Source: Oscarella lobularis
Taxonomy: Eukaryota > Porifera > Homoscleromorpha > Homosclerophorida > Oscarellidae
DNA: 64,000 nt
Assembly: GCF_947507565.1 (NCBI RefSeq)
Contig: NC_089175.1
Span: forward strand, 6,065,733-6,129,732
Direction: 5' to 3'
The notes under the pieces are model-generated. The model was not told the origin of the DNA. It made no database searches and saw nothing but the letters and a program-made list of their open reading frames with translations. A program made the translations under genes and the position numbers. Positions within the stretch are counted from its first letter, which is position 1; every line of letters begins with the position of its first letter. Positions 44,780-56,470 of the stretch are shown here, in pieces.

Positions 44780-47700
44780 TTACAGTTCGCTCTGCTGAGA
44801 GTGAGCCTGATTGGGCATCATCTTCGGTCGATATCCGTGAACAGGCTTCAATCCACCAGCCACAGGCTAAAAACAAAAAAAATAAAAATACATACTCAAT
44901 ATAAATATTGAATGCATGCCTCGCCAGCTCTCATGCTACCCGTCCTCGGCTTCTCCCCAGGAGAATATTCCACCGAGAAACGATCCTTCATGCTATCGAT
45001 GTCGCCAGTCGTTCCATACGAGCTCAACCCATACGCCTGCTTGCTTCCGTGTCTCGTCCGCTTCCCGTTTCGTCCGAGCTCCAAGTCCGGTCCGTCCGCC
45101 GCGTAGCCGTACTTCAACTGATCGAGCGATCCAATAGGCGAGTGACGCGGCTCGAAAGGCGGCACCGCGTGACGCGGACTGAGAGTCGACTGGAGCGACG
45201 GCGCGGCGCTCGCCGCCGTGGGAGTCGGCGCGGGACGCGAAGGCGGCGGAGGAAAGAACTGGCGGCTCGAGTCGGGATACGGCAGTGGAGAGGGAACAGA
45301 ATTATTTAATCCACTATAGAAAATATATTAGAGACTCGCCCCCAAAAAACAGTAACGGGAATTTTCTTACTCGTCAGTAGCATAGCTGTTTCTATCGGGG
45401 GGCGGCGGTCTCTGTCGTCTCGGGCGCTCTACACAACAAAACGTATTCATCTATTAAATAATGAGATTATTATTATAGTGTACCTTTATTGACTTCCAGT
45501 TGGCCGGTCGATCGACTGCGTCTCACGCAAACGATGACGAGTATGAGCAGCGCGAGAGCGACGATGGCCGCCAAAGCGATAATAATATAAAAATAGACGG
45601 TTTGGGTGAACGGCGTCGAGCTGACTCGTCCCACTCTGACTTCTTCAGGAGACGTTTTCTCTCCGTCGCCGCCTGCAGTGATTGCAAAAACGCTGACGGT
45701 GTAGATCTTGTCGATGTCAAGACTTTCAATCGTTGCACTGCGCGTTTCGGGCGGATACGACACCTTGACTTCGGTGTTGCCACCCACTTGATAGACAATC
45801 TGATACATATTCAATATTATATGAAATTTCTTCAATCAGAGTTTCCTCCATACCGTATATCCGGTTATAATGCCGTTGGGCTCATCCGGGGCGTTCCACG
45901 TGACGGCAATGATCCCTTCGCCTTCTCGCGTCTTTACGTCGACATCCACAGGGGGACCAGGAGCTGAAATAATACCATTTAATAATATTAAAATCCAGTC
46001 AATTAAACAATATTGATTTTCCCCTCACCATCTTGGCGCGTCGACACGGTCTTCGTTGCGGATAGGGGCCCCCTACCAAAGGAGTTCGCTGCCGCCACAT
46101 ATACGACATATTCCGTGAATGGATTCAAATTGGTCAGCGTGTGTTTTTGCGAGACGCTTCGAGATACGGCCGTCTCCTCCGGCTCCTTGATGACGTAGTA
46201 CACGAGAAAATTCGTCGGGCGTTTTTCCGCCTCGCCTGGGTCGACGTACTGGGAGGGAAAAAGACTTGAGTCGAAAACGTCGACGCGACTATTCACCCCC
46301 GACTTACTGTCCATGAAACGTCGATCGTTCGAGGACCGGTCACGATAACTTTGAAATTCTCTATTCCGCCTTCGGGCGCTAAGGGAGGAAAATTCTCGTG
46401 AGTGTGGGGGCCCCCTTTTGAGGAACGGGAAGTGAAGCTATGGGAACAAACGTTTCGAAACAAAACATTTAGAATCAGCTCAGCGGCATATTTCAAAGAG
46501 GAGGAAATTTCCATTGGAAATGACATGCGTGAATGAGGTCGCGATAAGAGAGAAAGAGGCACGCGTCTTTGTGAGAGGTGAGAGGACACAGCAAAGCGAT
46601 CGCTTTGAATCTTACCTCCGATAATAGGAACAGTCGGAGCCGCCGGCTTTCTTGTCTTGCTAAACGGAGTCGGCGTTCGATCTACGCGAGCAAAAGATTC
46701 TCCATTGCTTGCGTAGGAGTTGGGGAGGGGGACCCCATTAGGAGACAAGTCTCTAGGGACGTCGAGGGGTGTCATGCGGGGGTTCTCCTGTTTACGATCG
46801 AATGAAAGGAATGGGGCAATGGTGCGCTCGCTGCGCGTCTCCCGCAGCGCCAGTGGCACGCGTTCCCATATCTGCCCACGTACCCATTGTAAAAGGGGAT
46901 TCACGCAAAATATAAATAGATCGATGTTCCACTTCATGCATAGTAATGACTTACGTCGTCTTGTGGGAAGTTGAGCTGGCGTCGGAACTTCGGTTTGTTC
47001 GTCTATGGGGAAGAAATAAATGGTCAAAGCCATAGCGGAGGAGTAGCCCTAGGACAACTAGCCACAGGCAATCTGGTCCCCCATTGAATACATGCGCTTT
47101 CTAATCTATGAACCGATCTAGGATTCGCGACCGCAAATAGAATCAAGGGGGGAACTCAATCGGAGGTCTAACTAAAAAAGCAAAGAAGTCATGAGAACGA
47201 AAATACGATGGGTAGGAACGATCAAGTTAGAGTAGAGTGCAAACTCTTGTAGGGATTCGCTTTGAAAAATATGCGTTTTTATAAGAGGAAGGAATGAAGG
47301 ATCCATGCTTCCATCTAAATACTTATTCTTACCGTCGACGTACAACTTCGCCTGGAAATCTACATTCGAACTCGTTCGAAGCAAGTTGCACGTGTAGTAG
47401 CCCGCGTCGTCGTGCGTCGCGTTGACGATGACGAGACTGTGGTTCAGCAATATTTTGTATTTGAGCTTCGTCGATTCGCCTGTGGCTATGAGAAAAGTGC
47501 CCAAGCTGTTCGGGTGCTCCTTAGTCGTTCGATTGCGATACCACAGCACGGCGGCATGAGGATCGCCCTGAAAGAGGCAATCGAAGCGAGCGTTCGAGCC
47601 GACGACCACCGACGTGTCCACCGGCTGGGCGAGGACTTTGAACGGCGGCGGCGTCGACGGATCAGGAATGGGATCGGAAGCTAGAAAAAAATCAATAATT

Positions 47701-49640
47701 ATTAAAGAAATGGGAATTATTGATTATTTACAGTGACGTCGACGTCGTCGACCGGTGCGTCCTCCGTCGTCGTTCAGAGTGACCGTCTTCACGTGCGATC
47801 CGTAATCGTTCGCAGCCGTGCAATAGTACGTCCCCGCGCTCTCCGGCGTGACTTCGACGATCGTGAGACTATTGTCCGACGTTACGACGTTTCGGCCCAA
47901 GAGGATGTCCTCGTCGCCGTCGCGTGACCACGTCACAGAGGCCTCGGAACCGCCAATGGCAATACAGGGAAGCGAAACCGCGGAACCTTCGACTGCGGTC
48001 AGTTGCTCATCGCCGCCAAGAATAAAAGGTGAATCAGCTGCAAGTGAAACAAGATAGACAATAGAAAATTGATATGAGATGCATACGTATATATACGTAC
48101 CTTTTCTTCTGATTTCAAGTTTCACGAGGCTTTTACTTTTCACCGGCTCGCGTCCGTCGAGTAGGGCGTAACATTGAAAATAGCCGCTGTGTCGATATTC
48201 GTCTGCGTCGGATATGACTAGGTATCCGTTCTTCGTCAGACAGACGTCCGTTTCCTCGTCGTTGTCTTCCTCCTTGCAGGCGGGCAGTGGGTCGACGTAG
48301 CGACCGTTTCGCTTCCACTCCCAATTGCTGATGTCGCCTTCGCGTCGAATCCCGTCGCACGGGATCTCGACCGACGATCCGGGAACGGTCTCGAAGACGA
48401 GGACTAGAGGAGGGGAAAGAGATTATTCACTAAGCCTCTACCCTAAGGGGCATTCTTGTGGTCTTATATATGTAGGCAGGAAGGGGGCAAGTGGCTTCAT
48501 CCTGCCCAGATGGACATATACCATATTTTACACATATGCCTATGCATGAGCTGAAGGATGTCTAAAGCGCATACAGGTGCGAGGTGATAGGGATACTCGT
48601 CGCGTATATGTATGAGGTCTTCTGTTTGGGCGACTTCAGCAAGACGTTATTCAATTTGGTCGAGGGCGATACGCCGACTCGCTAACGTTGTTGACTCAAT
48701 GTCAACAGGCGTTTAGAGTGGTTTATTCGGTGGAGATGGCGTGTGCGTGCGCAAATGCGGTTAGGGGGGCCCACCTCGTAAAAGTGCCACAGCGGGACGA
48801 ACGTTCGAGAGGAAGTGGAAGAATTGCGAGCGAGAATCGCGGGGGGGGGGGGGCGAAGTAAAATCGCGAAGCCGCTAAGGGGGTCCTAATAGGATCGCGA
48901 TTCTTCTGTTTCGGGACTCCCTAATTCGATAGGGGCCCTAGTCATTTCATTTCGTTTGCACGGCTTTGCGCGCATGATTGATGTGAGAAGGAAAGAGGAA
49001 AGGCTTTCGCCATCCTGCGCTCAAAGTAAACACGCCCTTGCAATCGCGAGTGCACTAAAGCAAACAGCAACGGACCACACGCAACTCGCGACCCCTTTTC
49101 TATGCGTCATACATAAAAACATCGTTTCGACGAGAGTGAAAACGTGTCGGATCGCGCGCGCGAGGTTTCGAGCGCTCAAAAAAACGGGCGAGTCGCGACT
49201 CGACGCCTTTTGTTGTGAAAAGTCAGCGGGGAATCGAAAACGCGGAAAAAAAATAAACGAAACGCATCGGTTGATACGCAAATGCCGGTTTCCCACAACA
49301 TTTCGCGAAGCTAATGTAATGTTGGCGAGTAATAACGGTCGAATTGGCGGTGCCAAAGTGACGTAAATCGAATATTGGAGCGGTTTTAGACAGGGGCCGT
49401 CGAAAACGTAGCCAGAACCAATCGTTTACGATCGATAAGAAGAGAGCGAACAGTGCGTAGGGCGTCGTTGCCGCGAGGCAGGAGCGTTCGCGCGTGCCAC
49501 GCGAGCGAAACGAACGCCGCAATTCTTTTACGAGGGACCCCACTACGCGAATGTTCGTACTCACCGTGGTTTTGTCGCTGTTCGGCGAGAGCGACCGTTG
49601 CGATGACGTAGAAGAACGCTGTTGCGGCGTAGGAGGCCAT
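44780..49640 (-). CDS. Type I receptor: three Ig domains, two FN3 domains, one membrane helix
   Basis: ATG at 49,640 begins a signal peptide (MASYAATAFFYVIATVALAE). Ig1 is exon 48,101-48,403, Ig2 is 47,732-48,037 and Ig3 is 47,333-47,680, each bounded by phase-1 introns and each with the Cys...Trp...Y-x-C pattern (TYYCTAAND; YYTCNL). A Thr/Pro-rich linker precedes FN3-1 (VSWT ... NPFTEYVVYVAAANSFGRG) and FN3-2 (VTWNAPDEPNGIITGY). The helix YFYIIIALAAIVALALLILV is near 45,560, followed by RRSRS and a proline-rich tail of about 190 residues. The last exon, 44,780-44,866 (ending QQSEL), joins in phase 0 only if the preceding intron has a GC donor at 44,919; otherwise the protein ends CIQYLY at 44,896. 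Adhesion or guidance receptor class; closest family not assigned. Confidence 0.85.
48404..49564 (-). other. Long first intron of the Ig/FN3 receptor
   Basis: About 1.16 kb between the signal-peptide exon and the first Ig exon, much longer than the other introns of this gene. It contains a G run of 13 or more at about 48,840-48,853, which could form a quadruplex, and no recognisable coding domain. First-intron length suggests regulatory content, but no specific site was recognised. Confidence 0.6.
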
Positions 49641-50994
49641 TGGGAGACGACGAGACGTTAGGTTCTGTTCGAAAAGAAGACATTGAATGGCGACAGGACG
49701 CTTCGAATTTGCGCAGGTGTGCGAGAACGATCGTTTGGGAGTGTGCCGTTCCCATCCTCGAGGGGATCGACTCGCGCACGCGAGCTCGCGAGCTTCGAGG
49801 CGTTTTCGCCTCGTCGACGCGCGATTACGGGGGCAAAATCTGCTTACCTCGATGCGGCCACGTCAAATTGCGGTCGCGAGTACTTCGTTTGAGTAAGGAT
49901 GGGCGTAGGAGAGCGACGATGGGCGAAAGATTGCCGAATTCGCTCGTCGATTTAGTGTCGGTGAAGGCTTTTCGCTGAATACGTCACAACGTCGACGAGA
50001 GCGAACTCTGAGTAACTGACGATTAGCTGCTAGCGATGGAGGGTTTGTACTGTGTACGCTCGAAGGGACGTCTCTAATTAGATCGATTAATTAATGTTCG
50101 CTGTGGGAGGAGCTCGTGTGACTTCGACCAATGGGGTGGTCTCATCGTGTGGTTTCCTTTGGTGCGTGTCAGGTGGGCCCAGCGCGCCCTCGCAGGTCCG
50201 GGCAAACTTCCTCTTCAGTGGAAGTTACAGTAGGTGACGATACGCGTCAAACATTCGGCGTCCCTTCCCACATCCGATTTTTCGGCAAGGTGTTTCATGA
50301 TCTCGTGCGCTGCTTTCGGCATAACGTCGTAAACTGTTGCATTTTCCCTGATCATTGTCAAGTTTCGATTACGACATAACGATAAAAGCGTCAGCGCTCT
50401 TCACTTATGCACTCTGCCAAAACGATTCGAGGCGGAGCCGCGCGTCAATTTGAGCGTGCCGCCGTGCATGCACCTGCATCGCGTTATAGGAGAACTAACA
50501 GCGGCAGGAAAATTTTGAGACGAATTTAGCGAAAGAGGAGCGGCACTGTTCCCCGACAAAGTCGGTCGGCGAACACTGGGTTTGATCACGGTATTATAGA
50601 CCACCCGCGGCTCTACGCACGGCCGGTTCTTCATACTACATATAAAAAATCGAACGTTCGCTGAATAGATGCCAAGGAAACTTTGCCAGCGGGACGAATG
50701 ACTCCGTATCGTATCGGCGTCTGCATTGCCCTCTTGGCTGCATGGCTTGGAGGGTTGCCAGGCAAATTGTCGAGCCTTTGGCCATAAGACAGGACATGAG
50801 TGTACCGAGGAGATTGGTAGTTCGTCTGGCAAACAATACGTGACAGCAACAAGTGATATTTGTCAAAAAGAAGACCAACACCAACAGCTTGTGGCTACAC
50901 AAAAAAAGACAATAAAAATATCGGCCAGCTAGCTACTGACCCAGACGACCTAATTCTAAATAAAAGCAACGGTACTATGGAGCATAGCATAACG
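49641..50994. other. Promoter side of the receptor gene and non-coding stretch
   Basis: GC-rich open frames in several phases just upstream of the receptor start have no recognisable domain. From 50,790 to 50,935 the sequence repeats at 56,810-56,935 (gagattggtagttcgt, aagtgatatttgtcaaaaag, caacagct-gtggctacac), marking the edge of a duplicated Death-domain segment. Confidence 0.45.
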
Positions 50995-51345
50995 TTACTG
51001 CGACTGTTTCACCTCTTCTCTGTAAGCCCTTTCGACGTTATCTCTGTGAATACCGCACTTTTCACAAGCTCGAAGAAGAGCATTTGCCGTTGCCACTTTG
51101 TGACCGCATTCTGCAACCCAGCCCTCTATGACCATCATGACCCGAATGAAGTTGTCTTTAGACATTTCTTGGTATTGCGGAATGTCAAGGGCATTTTGTT
51201 CCAAACAAACAGCGAGCATTTCCCACTTCGCTTTGACTTGGGTCGCGACAGCGCGAATGAGAGGCTTGTTGACCACCTCAGGAAGTGCATCTGCAACGAA
51301 ACAAATATGATTCAAGGCGAACGCACTTCTGCCAACTTACCTTGA
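50995..51345 (-). CDS. Death-domain protein, partial
   Basis: Minus-strand exon from about 51,293 to the stop at 50,995, beginning DALPEVVNKPLIRAVATQVK and running through KWEMLAVCLEQ, FIRVMMVIEGWVAECG and ATANALLRACEKCGIHRDNV. Spacing of W, LA, the late GW and the AT..LL.AC....G motif matches the six-helix Death domain used in apoptosis and Toll/TNF-type signalling. A short exon upstream joins over a 50-nt intron (donor CAAG/GTAAGT at 51,343), but further 5' exons were not identified, so the gene may be incomplete or a duplicate fragment. A diverged second copy lies at 57,054. Confidence 0.6.
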
Positions 51346-52379
51346 GATGGTAGTGCAGCATCACCTTATCTACACTTCTTATACGAACCAAACTAACCCC
51401 AACCCTTACCTCGATCAGAGCCTAGACTACCTGTATGTATGTATGGAGAAATTACATAGAAAAATTATTAGAGGATTTTGAACAATTTTTTCCTCCTAGC
51501 AAAACTCTCCTATGAAATGATTCGACGTTCACGTGGAAAACAGACTCATATGCAGCATCAAGCGTATATCTACGCGTCTCCTAAAGTCTTACAGGATGTC
51601 TTTATCTTTGTAACGCCTTTGTAAGGCTTTTTTCGGTTCAAACAAGACCAGGCAGCGGCGGAAATCGCTTCTGCAAAGCCTAAAGAAATTGCGATCGTCC
51701 AATCACGTACAGGAAATGCGATCAAGCTACAGAAGTGGGCTAGGCAACTTACTCGAGCTTACTTGCGCACAGGAAACGACCAAAGGAGCCTTGATAGGAC
51801 AGCGAAACCTTCTTTTCTTTTCTTTGCACAGTGCGCACGCGCGTACGTTCGTACGACGTCATTTCCGGAGTTCTCAAATTAAATCTCGGCGTTTGTTCTT
51901 CTCTCTTTTTGCTAACGATGGTTCGCCGTGGGCACGAATAGAAGACCTACGTTTCCACGAATAAAGTCCGAGTAAATGCAAATATTTATGACACGAAATA
52001 CTGGAACACAAATACGGTTAGACGCGGTTGATATCGCAGCTATGGGGGTGGGACAGCACGGCGCGCGCACTCTCTCATTGTGCGATTAGCTTTCGCGCAG
52101 GCAGGACAAGAGCAGTTTCGGAGCGATTTCCCGCCCTTTCCGTCCCGCAGCCTCAGAGGCCAATAAAAGACCAGTCGGACGTAGAGGATCTGGATACAAG
52201 GCTAATATTGCAGCGTGCAGACCTAAACTGCGAAAACGCGGCGGAAAAGGGCTGCAGAAAGTCCTAGGGCAATTAGCATCAGTGCCTAGGGCGTGTCTTA
52301 TACAAATTATCACCTTTTCAGCAATCAACCTAATCTCAATGATATAATACACGAGAAAACAAGGTTCTATTCAAAAGTG
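51346..52379. other. No supported gene
   Basis: About 1 kb with scattered short frames on both strands and no recognisable domain. Possible 5' exons of the Death-domain gene may lie here, but none could be chosen. Confidence 0.4.
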
Positions 52380-52394
52380 AATTTTGCATTTCTG

Positions 52395-52545
52395 AGGCGC
52401 AATTTTCAATATTCAATCCGTTGTACAATTGAAATATCCCACCTTGGAGGTGTAATATTTCAATTTTCAATAGTGTACAATATTGAAAATTTCACCTCCA
52501 AGGTGTGATTTTCAATTGTTTAAATATTGAAGGCTATTTTCAATA
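52395..52545. repeat. AT-rich inverted repeat
   Basis: CACCTTGGAGGTG near 52,440 is repeated inverted as CACCTCCAAGGTG near 52,490, with flanking tattgaaa/tttcaata arms and further ttcaatattcaat repeats outside. The arms could fold into a long hairpin. It resembles a small non-autonomous element, but no clear target duplication was found. Confidence 0.55.
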
Positions 52546-52639
52546 TTCAATATTATTTACAAATGCAATGAACGAAAGGCACACGCATATACCAAACTAT
52601 TACCAACGTCAAAAGAATGAAAATTATACTGGAAAAAAA

Positions 52640-53222
52640 ATTGCTACATGTACTTCATTTTCAGCTTTTGTATCAGCTCCCGCTGAAATAAGAAATTCAG
52701 CGGTTTGAAGGCGTCCTTCTTGACACGCCCAATGAAGTGAAGTATACCGTACTCGCGCGAACAGTGCCCCGGGGCTCTATTTTTTCAACCCTTGTAAAAA
52801 GGCAAGACAAAAATTCAAAAATGTCTCTTTATAAATGTCATTACGTACGTTGGCTTTTGCTAAAAATGTTGCAACCACGTTGAATAAGAACATCCATGAC
52901 CTCTGAATGTCCATTAAAAACGGCGCGAAGAAAAGGCGTGAGTCCCCACTGATGTCAAACGGTAAGAAAAAATTTCCCTATTTACTAGTAAATCAATACC
53001 TTATCAAATTTGCTCCAGATGAAATGAGAAATTCAGCGGTTTGAAGGCGTCCTTTTCACACGCCCAATGAAGTGAAGTATTGCCATTCTGAACATTCATA
53101 AATGATGAGATTTCAAATCATTTACGTTCTAATACCTGGTGAAGTTCATTGACACTGCATCCCATTCCAACAAGTTGTCTGGCAATATCCAAATGACCCT
53201 TTTCACTTGCAATTGCCAGAGC
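52640..53222 (-). pseudogene. Ankyrin-repeat gene fragment
   Basis: Read on the minus strand, four ankyrin-like repeats are visible: GDGALAIASEKGHLDIARQL (then VGMGCSVNELHQ), NGNTSLHWACE..., LTPFLRAVFNGHSEVMDVLI and TSLHWACQEGRLQTAEFLIS. A GT-AG intron of 48 nt links the first two in frame. The second is frameshifted just after HWACE by loss of two bases relative to the fourth. The first exon begins inside sequence derived from WASHC2. This is a decayed, chimeric fragment. Confidence 0.75.
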
Positions 53223-53225
53223 TCC

Positions 53226-55135
53226 ATCACCGGCGACGGAGAAGACGTCGCTGCGACGGGAGTTCCGCTATCGTTGCTCGATTGAAGTTGTAAAGGATTG
53301 TCAGTTTTGATTCGTGGGTCGTTTCGTTTTGTATCGACCGAAGGCTCTATAAGGCAATAGGGCGATTGGAGTTGGCGGGCGCGTCTTGACGTATGGCGCG
53401 TTATCCGTGCCAAAAAGGCACTCTTTCATTTCACTCATGAACGCATTTCAGCCGCATTTTCAGCCCGCTTTCTCATTTCATCCGGTCTTACATTTTGGGT
53501 TTCTTGTAATGATTTGTTTTTCTATTTTGGAAATTGTTTCGCGATGTTGGAGTGTTGTTTAGTCTTTTTTTCCGCTCAATTCCTTGATTTTTTCGTTAGC
53601 GGGCGTTTTCATGGAAATTCGGTTTATTGCTGTATTTTAGTGTTTTTTGTTCAAAATTAGTTCGATGTGGTTCGTTGATGTTGGTTTTTTAATTCGGTCC
53701 CCTTTTGGGTCCTCATTGGAGTCTCCTTTTGGGGTACAATTGAATTTTTAGTGGCTTTTATATTTTAGAGAATGTTTGATGTGGTTAGAGTGTGATTGGT
53801 CCCTTTTTCTTGCTCCATTCCTTAATATTTTCGTTAGCGGGTGTTTTCACCGTTTTCTTACTGGTTTTAATTTTCAAAATGGTTCTCGTGTTTTCGTAGG
53901 TGTATGTCTTTTTTACCTCTGGGGTGGGGTTTCACTTGTTAATATTTCACTAAATTTGAATTTTTACTTCTGTTCTTTTTTCTTCTCTTTCGATTTGTCT
54001 GGGTGTTTTTATTGGTTCTGCATTTTAGATTAGTGCCTGGCGTGTTTCTTCTTATTCACTAGGATATTAAGTCGTTTTTTGTATTTTTATTTTTTAATTG
54101 TTATTTTTTAGCGTGCTTTGTGATTAACAAGGGAAACCCCACCCCAGAGGTAAAACAAGACACCTATACACCTACGAAACAATTTTGAAAATTAAAACCA
54201 GTAAGAAAACGGCAAAAAAAGGAATTTCTATGAAAACGCCCGCTAACGAAAATATTAAGGAATGGAGCAAGAAAAAGGGACCAATCACACTCTAACCACA
54301 TCAAACATTCTCCAAAATATAAAAGCCACCTACTCAAACAAAATTCACTAAAAATTCAAATGTACCCCAAAAGGAGACCCCCAATGAGGACCCAAAAGGG
54401 GCCCCAATTAAAAAACCAACAACAACGAAACACATCGAGCTAATTTTGAACAAAAAACAATAAAATACAGCGATAAACCGAATTTCCATAAAAACGCCCG
54501 CTAACGAAAAAATCAAGGAATTGAGCGGAAAAAGACTAAACAACACTCCAACCTCGCGAAACAATTTCCAAAATAGAAAAGCAAATCGTTACAAGAAACC
54601 AAAAATGTAAGACCGGATGAAATGAGAAAGCGGCTGAAATAAGAAAGCGGCTGAAATGCGTTCATGAGTGAAATGCGTTCATGAATGAAATGCATGCATG
54701 AGCGAAATGCGTTTATGATTGAAATACCTTTTGGGCACGGATAACGCGCCACATTGACGGTGGGCGACGCGCTTGACCTCGCGAACGCGTCTACGTGCAC
54801 GTAAGGATCCCCATACGATCTGCATCGTTTTCTTCTTACCTTTGTTAGTGTTGTGAGAGTGTTGACTCGAACTGGGCCGTCGAATGTGAGCGCTTCCTCT
54901 TCGATTTGTTTCGTCGGAGGCTTGGCACCGGGTAGGAGAGCTGTTGGGTCGATTGCGAGACGAGGAGCCTGCGTAGAAGAAAGTTGAAGAGTGTAAAAGA
55001 GATGCATTGAATGGGATCTCTGGGTGAACCTTTCCGGCGCCTGGTCGCTTTGTCGGGCTCGGTGACGGCGGAGCGGCGAACGGATTGTCGTCATTTGACG
55101 GCGAATCGAATAAACCTTTTTGCTTCTTCTTCTTT
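53226..55135 (-). pseudogene. Duplicate of the WASHC2 RCSD/CPI region, split by a foldback element
   Basis: 53,226-53,391 and 54,754-55,135 together match WASHC2 at about 58,140-58,620, including [20 protein letters not shown] and [16 protein letters not shown], and on the other side RARQLQS and SSNDSGTPVAATS. A 1.36-kb element sits inside (53,392-54,753) and a separate insertion of roughly 80-90 bp lies near 53,285-53,365. No complete gene remains. Confidence 0.88.
53392..54753. mobile_element. 1.36-kb foldback (long inverted repeat) transposable element with 6-bp target duplication
   Basis: Ends read TATGGCGCGTTATCCGTGCC and, on the other strand, TGTGGCGCGTTATCCGTGCC (19 of 20 identical). 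The inversion continues inward for about 550-600 bp per arm; for example taccgtttctcat-type blocks such as cctctggggtggggtttcac near 53,920 reappear inverted near 54,135. A unique centre of roughly 170 bp lies between. TTGACG flanks both ends (53,386-53,391 and 54,754-54,759), and the unoccupied WASHC2 sequence at about 58,220-58,230 has a single TTGACG at that point. The right arm also carries extra gcgttcatga-type tandem units. No transposase is encoded; family not assigned. Confidence 0.88.
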
Positions 55136-55149
55136 TAGACGGAGAGGAG

Positions 55150-55310
55150 CTGGGAGAGGAGTGACCGTTGCCTAGCGCGCGCGCACTATGGATCTCCGTT
55201 GAGCTCTGCTGAGGCCAGCTGAGGCCACGAAGCTTGACTGGAGCTAGTGGAGCTCAGTTGAGCTGCTGCAGGCCATGAGACTTCACTAAGCATCTATGAT
55301 GAGACCACGG
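55150..55310. repeat. Direct repeat, copy 1 (gagctctgctgaggcc block)
   Basis: Shares gtgaccgttgcctagcgcgc, gagctctgctgaggccagct, actggagctagtggagctca and gcaggccatgagacttcact with 56,605-56,785. The two copies bracket the second scrambled WASHC2 fragment. Confidence 0.8.
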
Positions 55311-55464
55311 ATAGTAAATCTATTTTATTATCCGTGATGAGATAGATTTATTATCCGTGACGAGACAATCCTCGGGACCTACTATCCGGACCTCATTGTT
55401 CCGGGCGGTAAACACAGGAAGATTTTCAAGGGGAAAAAATTAAATAATAAATTATAATAAATAC

Positions 55465-56470
55465 AATGTTCTCATGAGCGATAATCTTGCTAAAAAAGTT
55501 TGAACACCGCACTACTGTAGTAACATGCACAACGAAAAGCATTACGGTCCAGCAGACGGGTTGTCAAAAATACTCGGTTCATCGTCAAATGACGATGCTG
55601 TCTACTTACTTACTTACTTACTTACTTGCTTTCTTACTTCCTCTGCCGCCGCTCTTCTTCGTTCGCGTCTTCTTCCCTTTAGCCGCCGACACAACCGGCG
55701 GTGCTACCGCCTTATGTTCGTCACCGAAGATGTCCACTGAAAAAATGAACAAATTCAGTCTATGTAAAAGGAGAAAAATATTGAATATTACCAGGCGCTT
55801 CGTCCGGCCGCGCAGCGCTCTTTTTCCCTTTACCCGCTCCAGCCTTCTTCTTCTTTGTCTTTTTCGCGCCGCCCGCCGCCGGCAACTTTCCCTTGCCGCT
55901 CGGCACGTCGGCGAATATGTCTCCGGTATCTCCAAATATGTCCACTTCGGCGAGCTCCTTCGTTTTCTTTTTCGCCGACGCCGCCTCTTCAGCCGCCTTT
56001 TCCTGCTCCGCAAACAAATCCTCTTCGTCGTTAATCGGTGCCTTAGCCGGAGTTGTCGTCGAACTTTTATTCGCCGCCGCCGCCTTCGTTGCCTTTGGCT
56101 TCTCAGAAAAGAAACCTCCCTAGAGAAGTAGCGTGTGGATATATGGTTTATCTTTTATAATCTTATTTCTTACCTCTTCGTCGTCATCGATGAAGATGAA
56201 ATTGTAAAGAGTCAAGAGACAGTTTCCTTTTCCATTCGAGGAGGGTAAAAGAAATGGATTGAGTGCGGCGAACCTTCTTTCGGTTTCTTTGCTTCATAAG
56301 CGAATAAATAACAAATACTGTGGGATAAAAACTTTTAGTTTAGGAGCGGAAGTAAAAGCAAACGAGCCACCAAACATACCAAACAGCGATATCCCGCCAA
56401 CAGACTTCTTCTTTGTTGTTATGGCAGAAAAGAGATCATCCCACTGAGAGAACGAGTCGGTCGTCTCTCT
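55465..56470 (-). pseudogene. Scrambled partial copy of WASHC2 (3' part)
   Basis: From 55,465 to about 56,075 it matches the true 3' end of WASHC2 (57,425-57,990), including VDIFGDEHKAVAPPV and [17 protein letters not shown], but the last exon lost its [10 protein letters not shown]-like end to an aagt tandem repeat (55,603-55,628) and stops early. At about 56,075-56,085 the match jumps across gccgccgcc to sequence near 60,715, at about 56,190 to sequence near 61,215, and at about 56,235 back to about 58,465 and then 58,590. It is a mosaic of WASHC2 pieces rather than a simple duplicate. Confidence 0.85.

Noticed and set aside
50401-50832. A 143-residue minus-strand frame as a possible transposase or retroelement fragment
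   Set aside because: No catalytic motif, no terminal repeats and no recognised similarity.
53776-54564. Hydrophobic open frames (phenylalanine/leucine-rich) in the foldback element as membrane proteins
   Set aside because: They are T-rich readings of the AT-rich inverted-repeat arms, occur as mirror images on opposite strands, and have no start context or family similarity.
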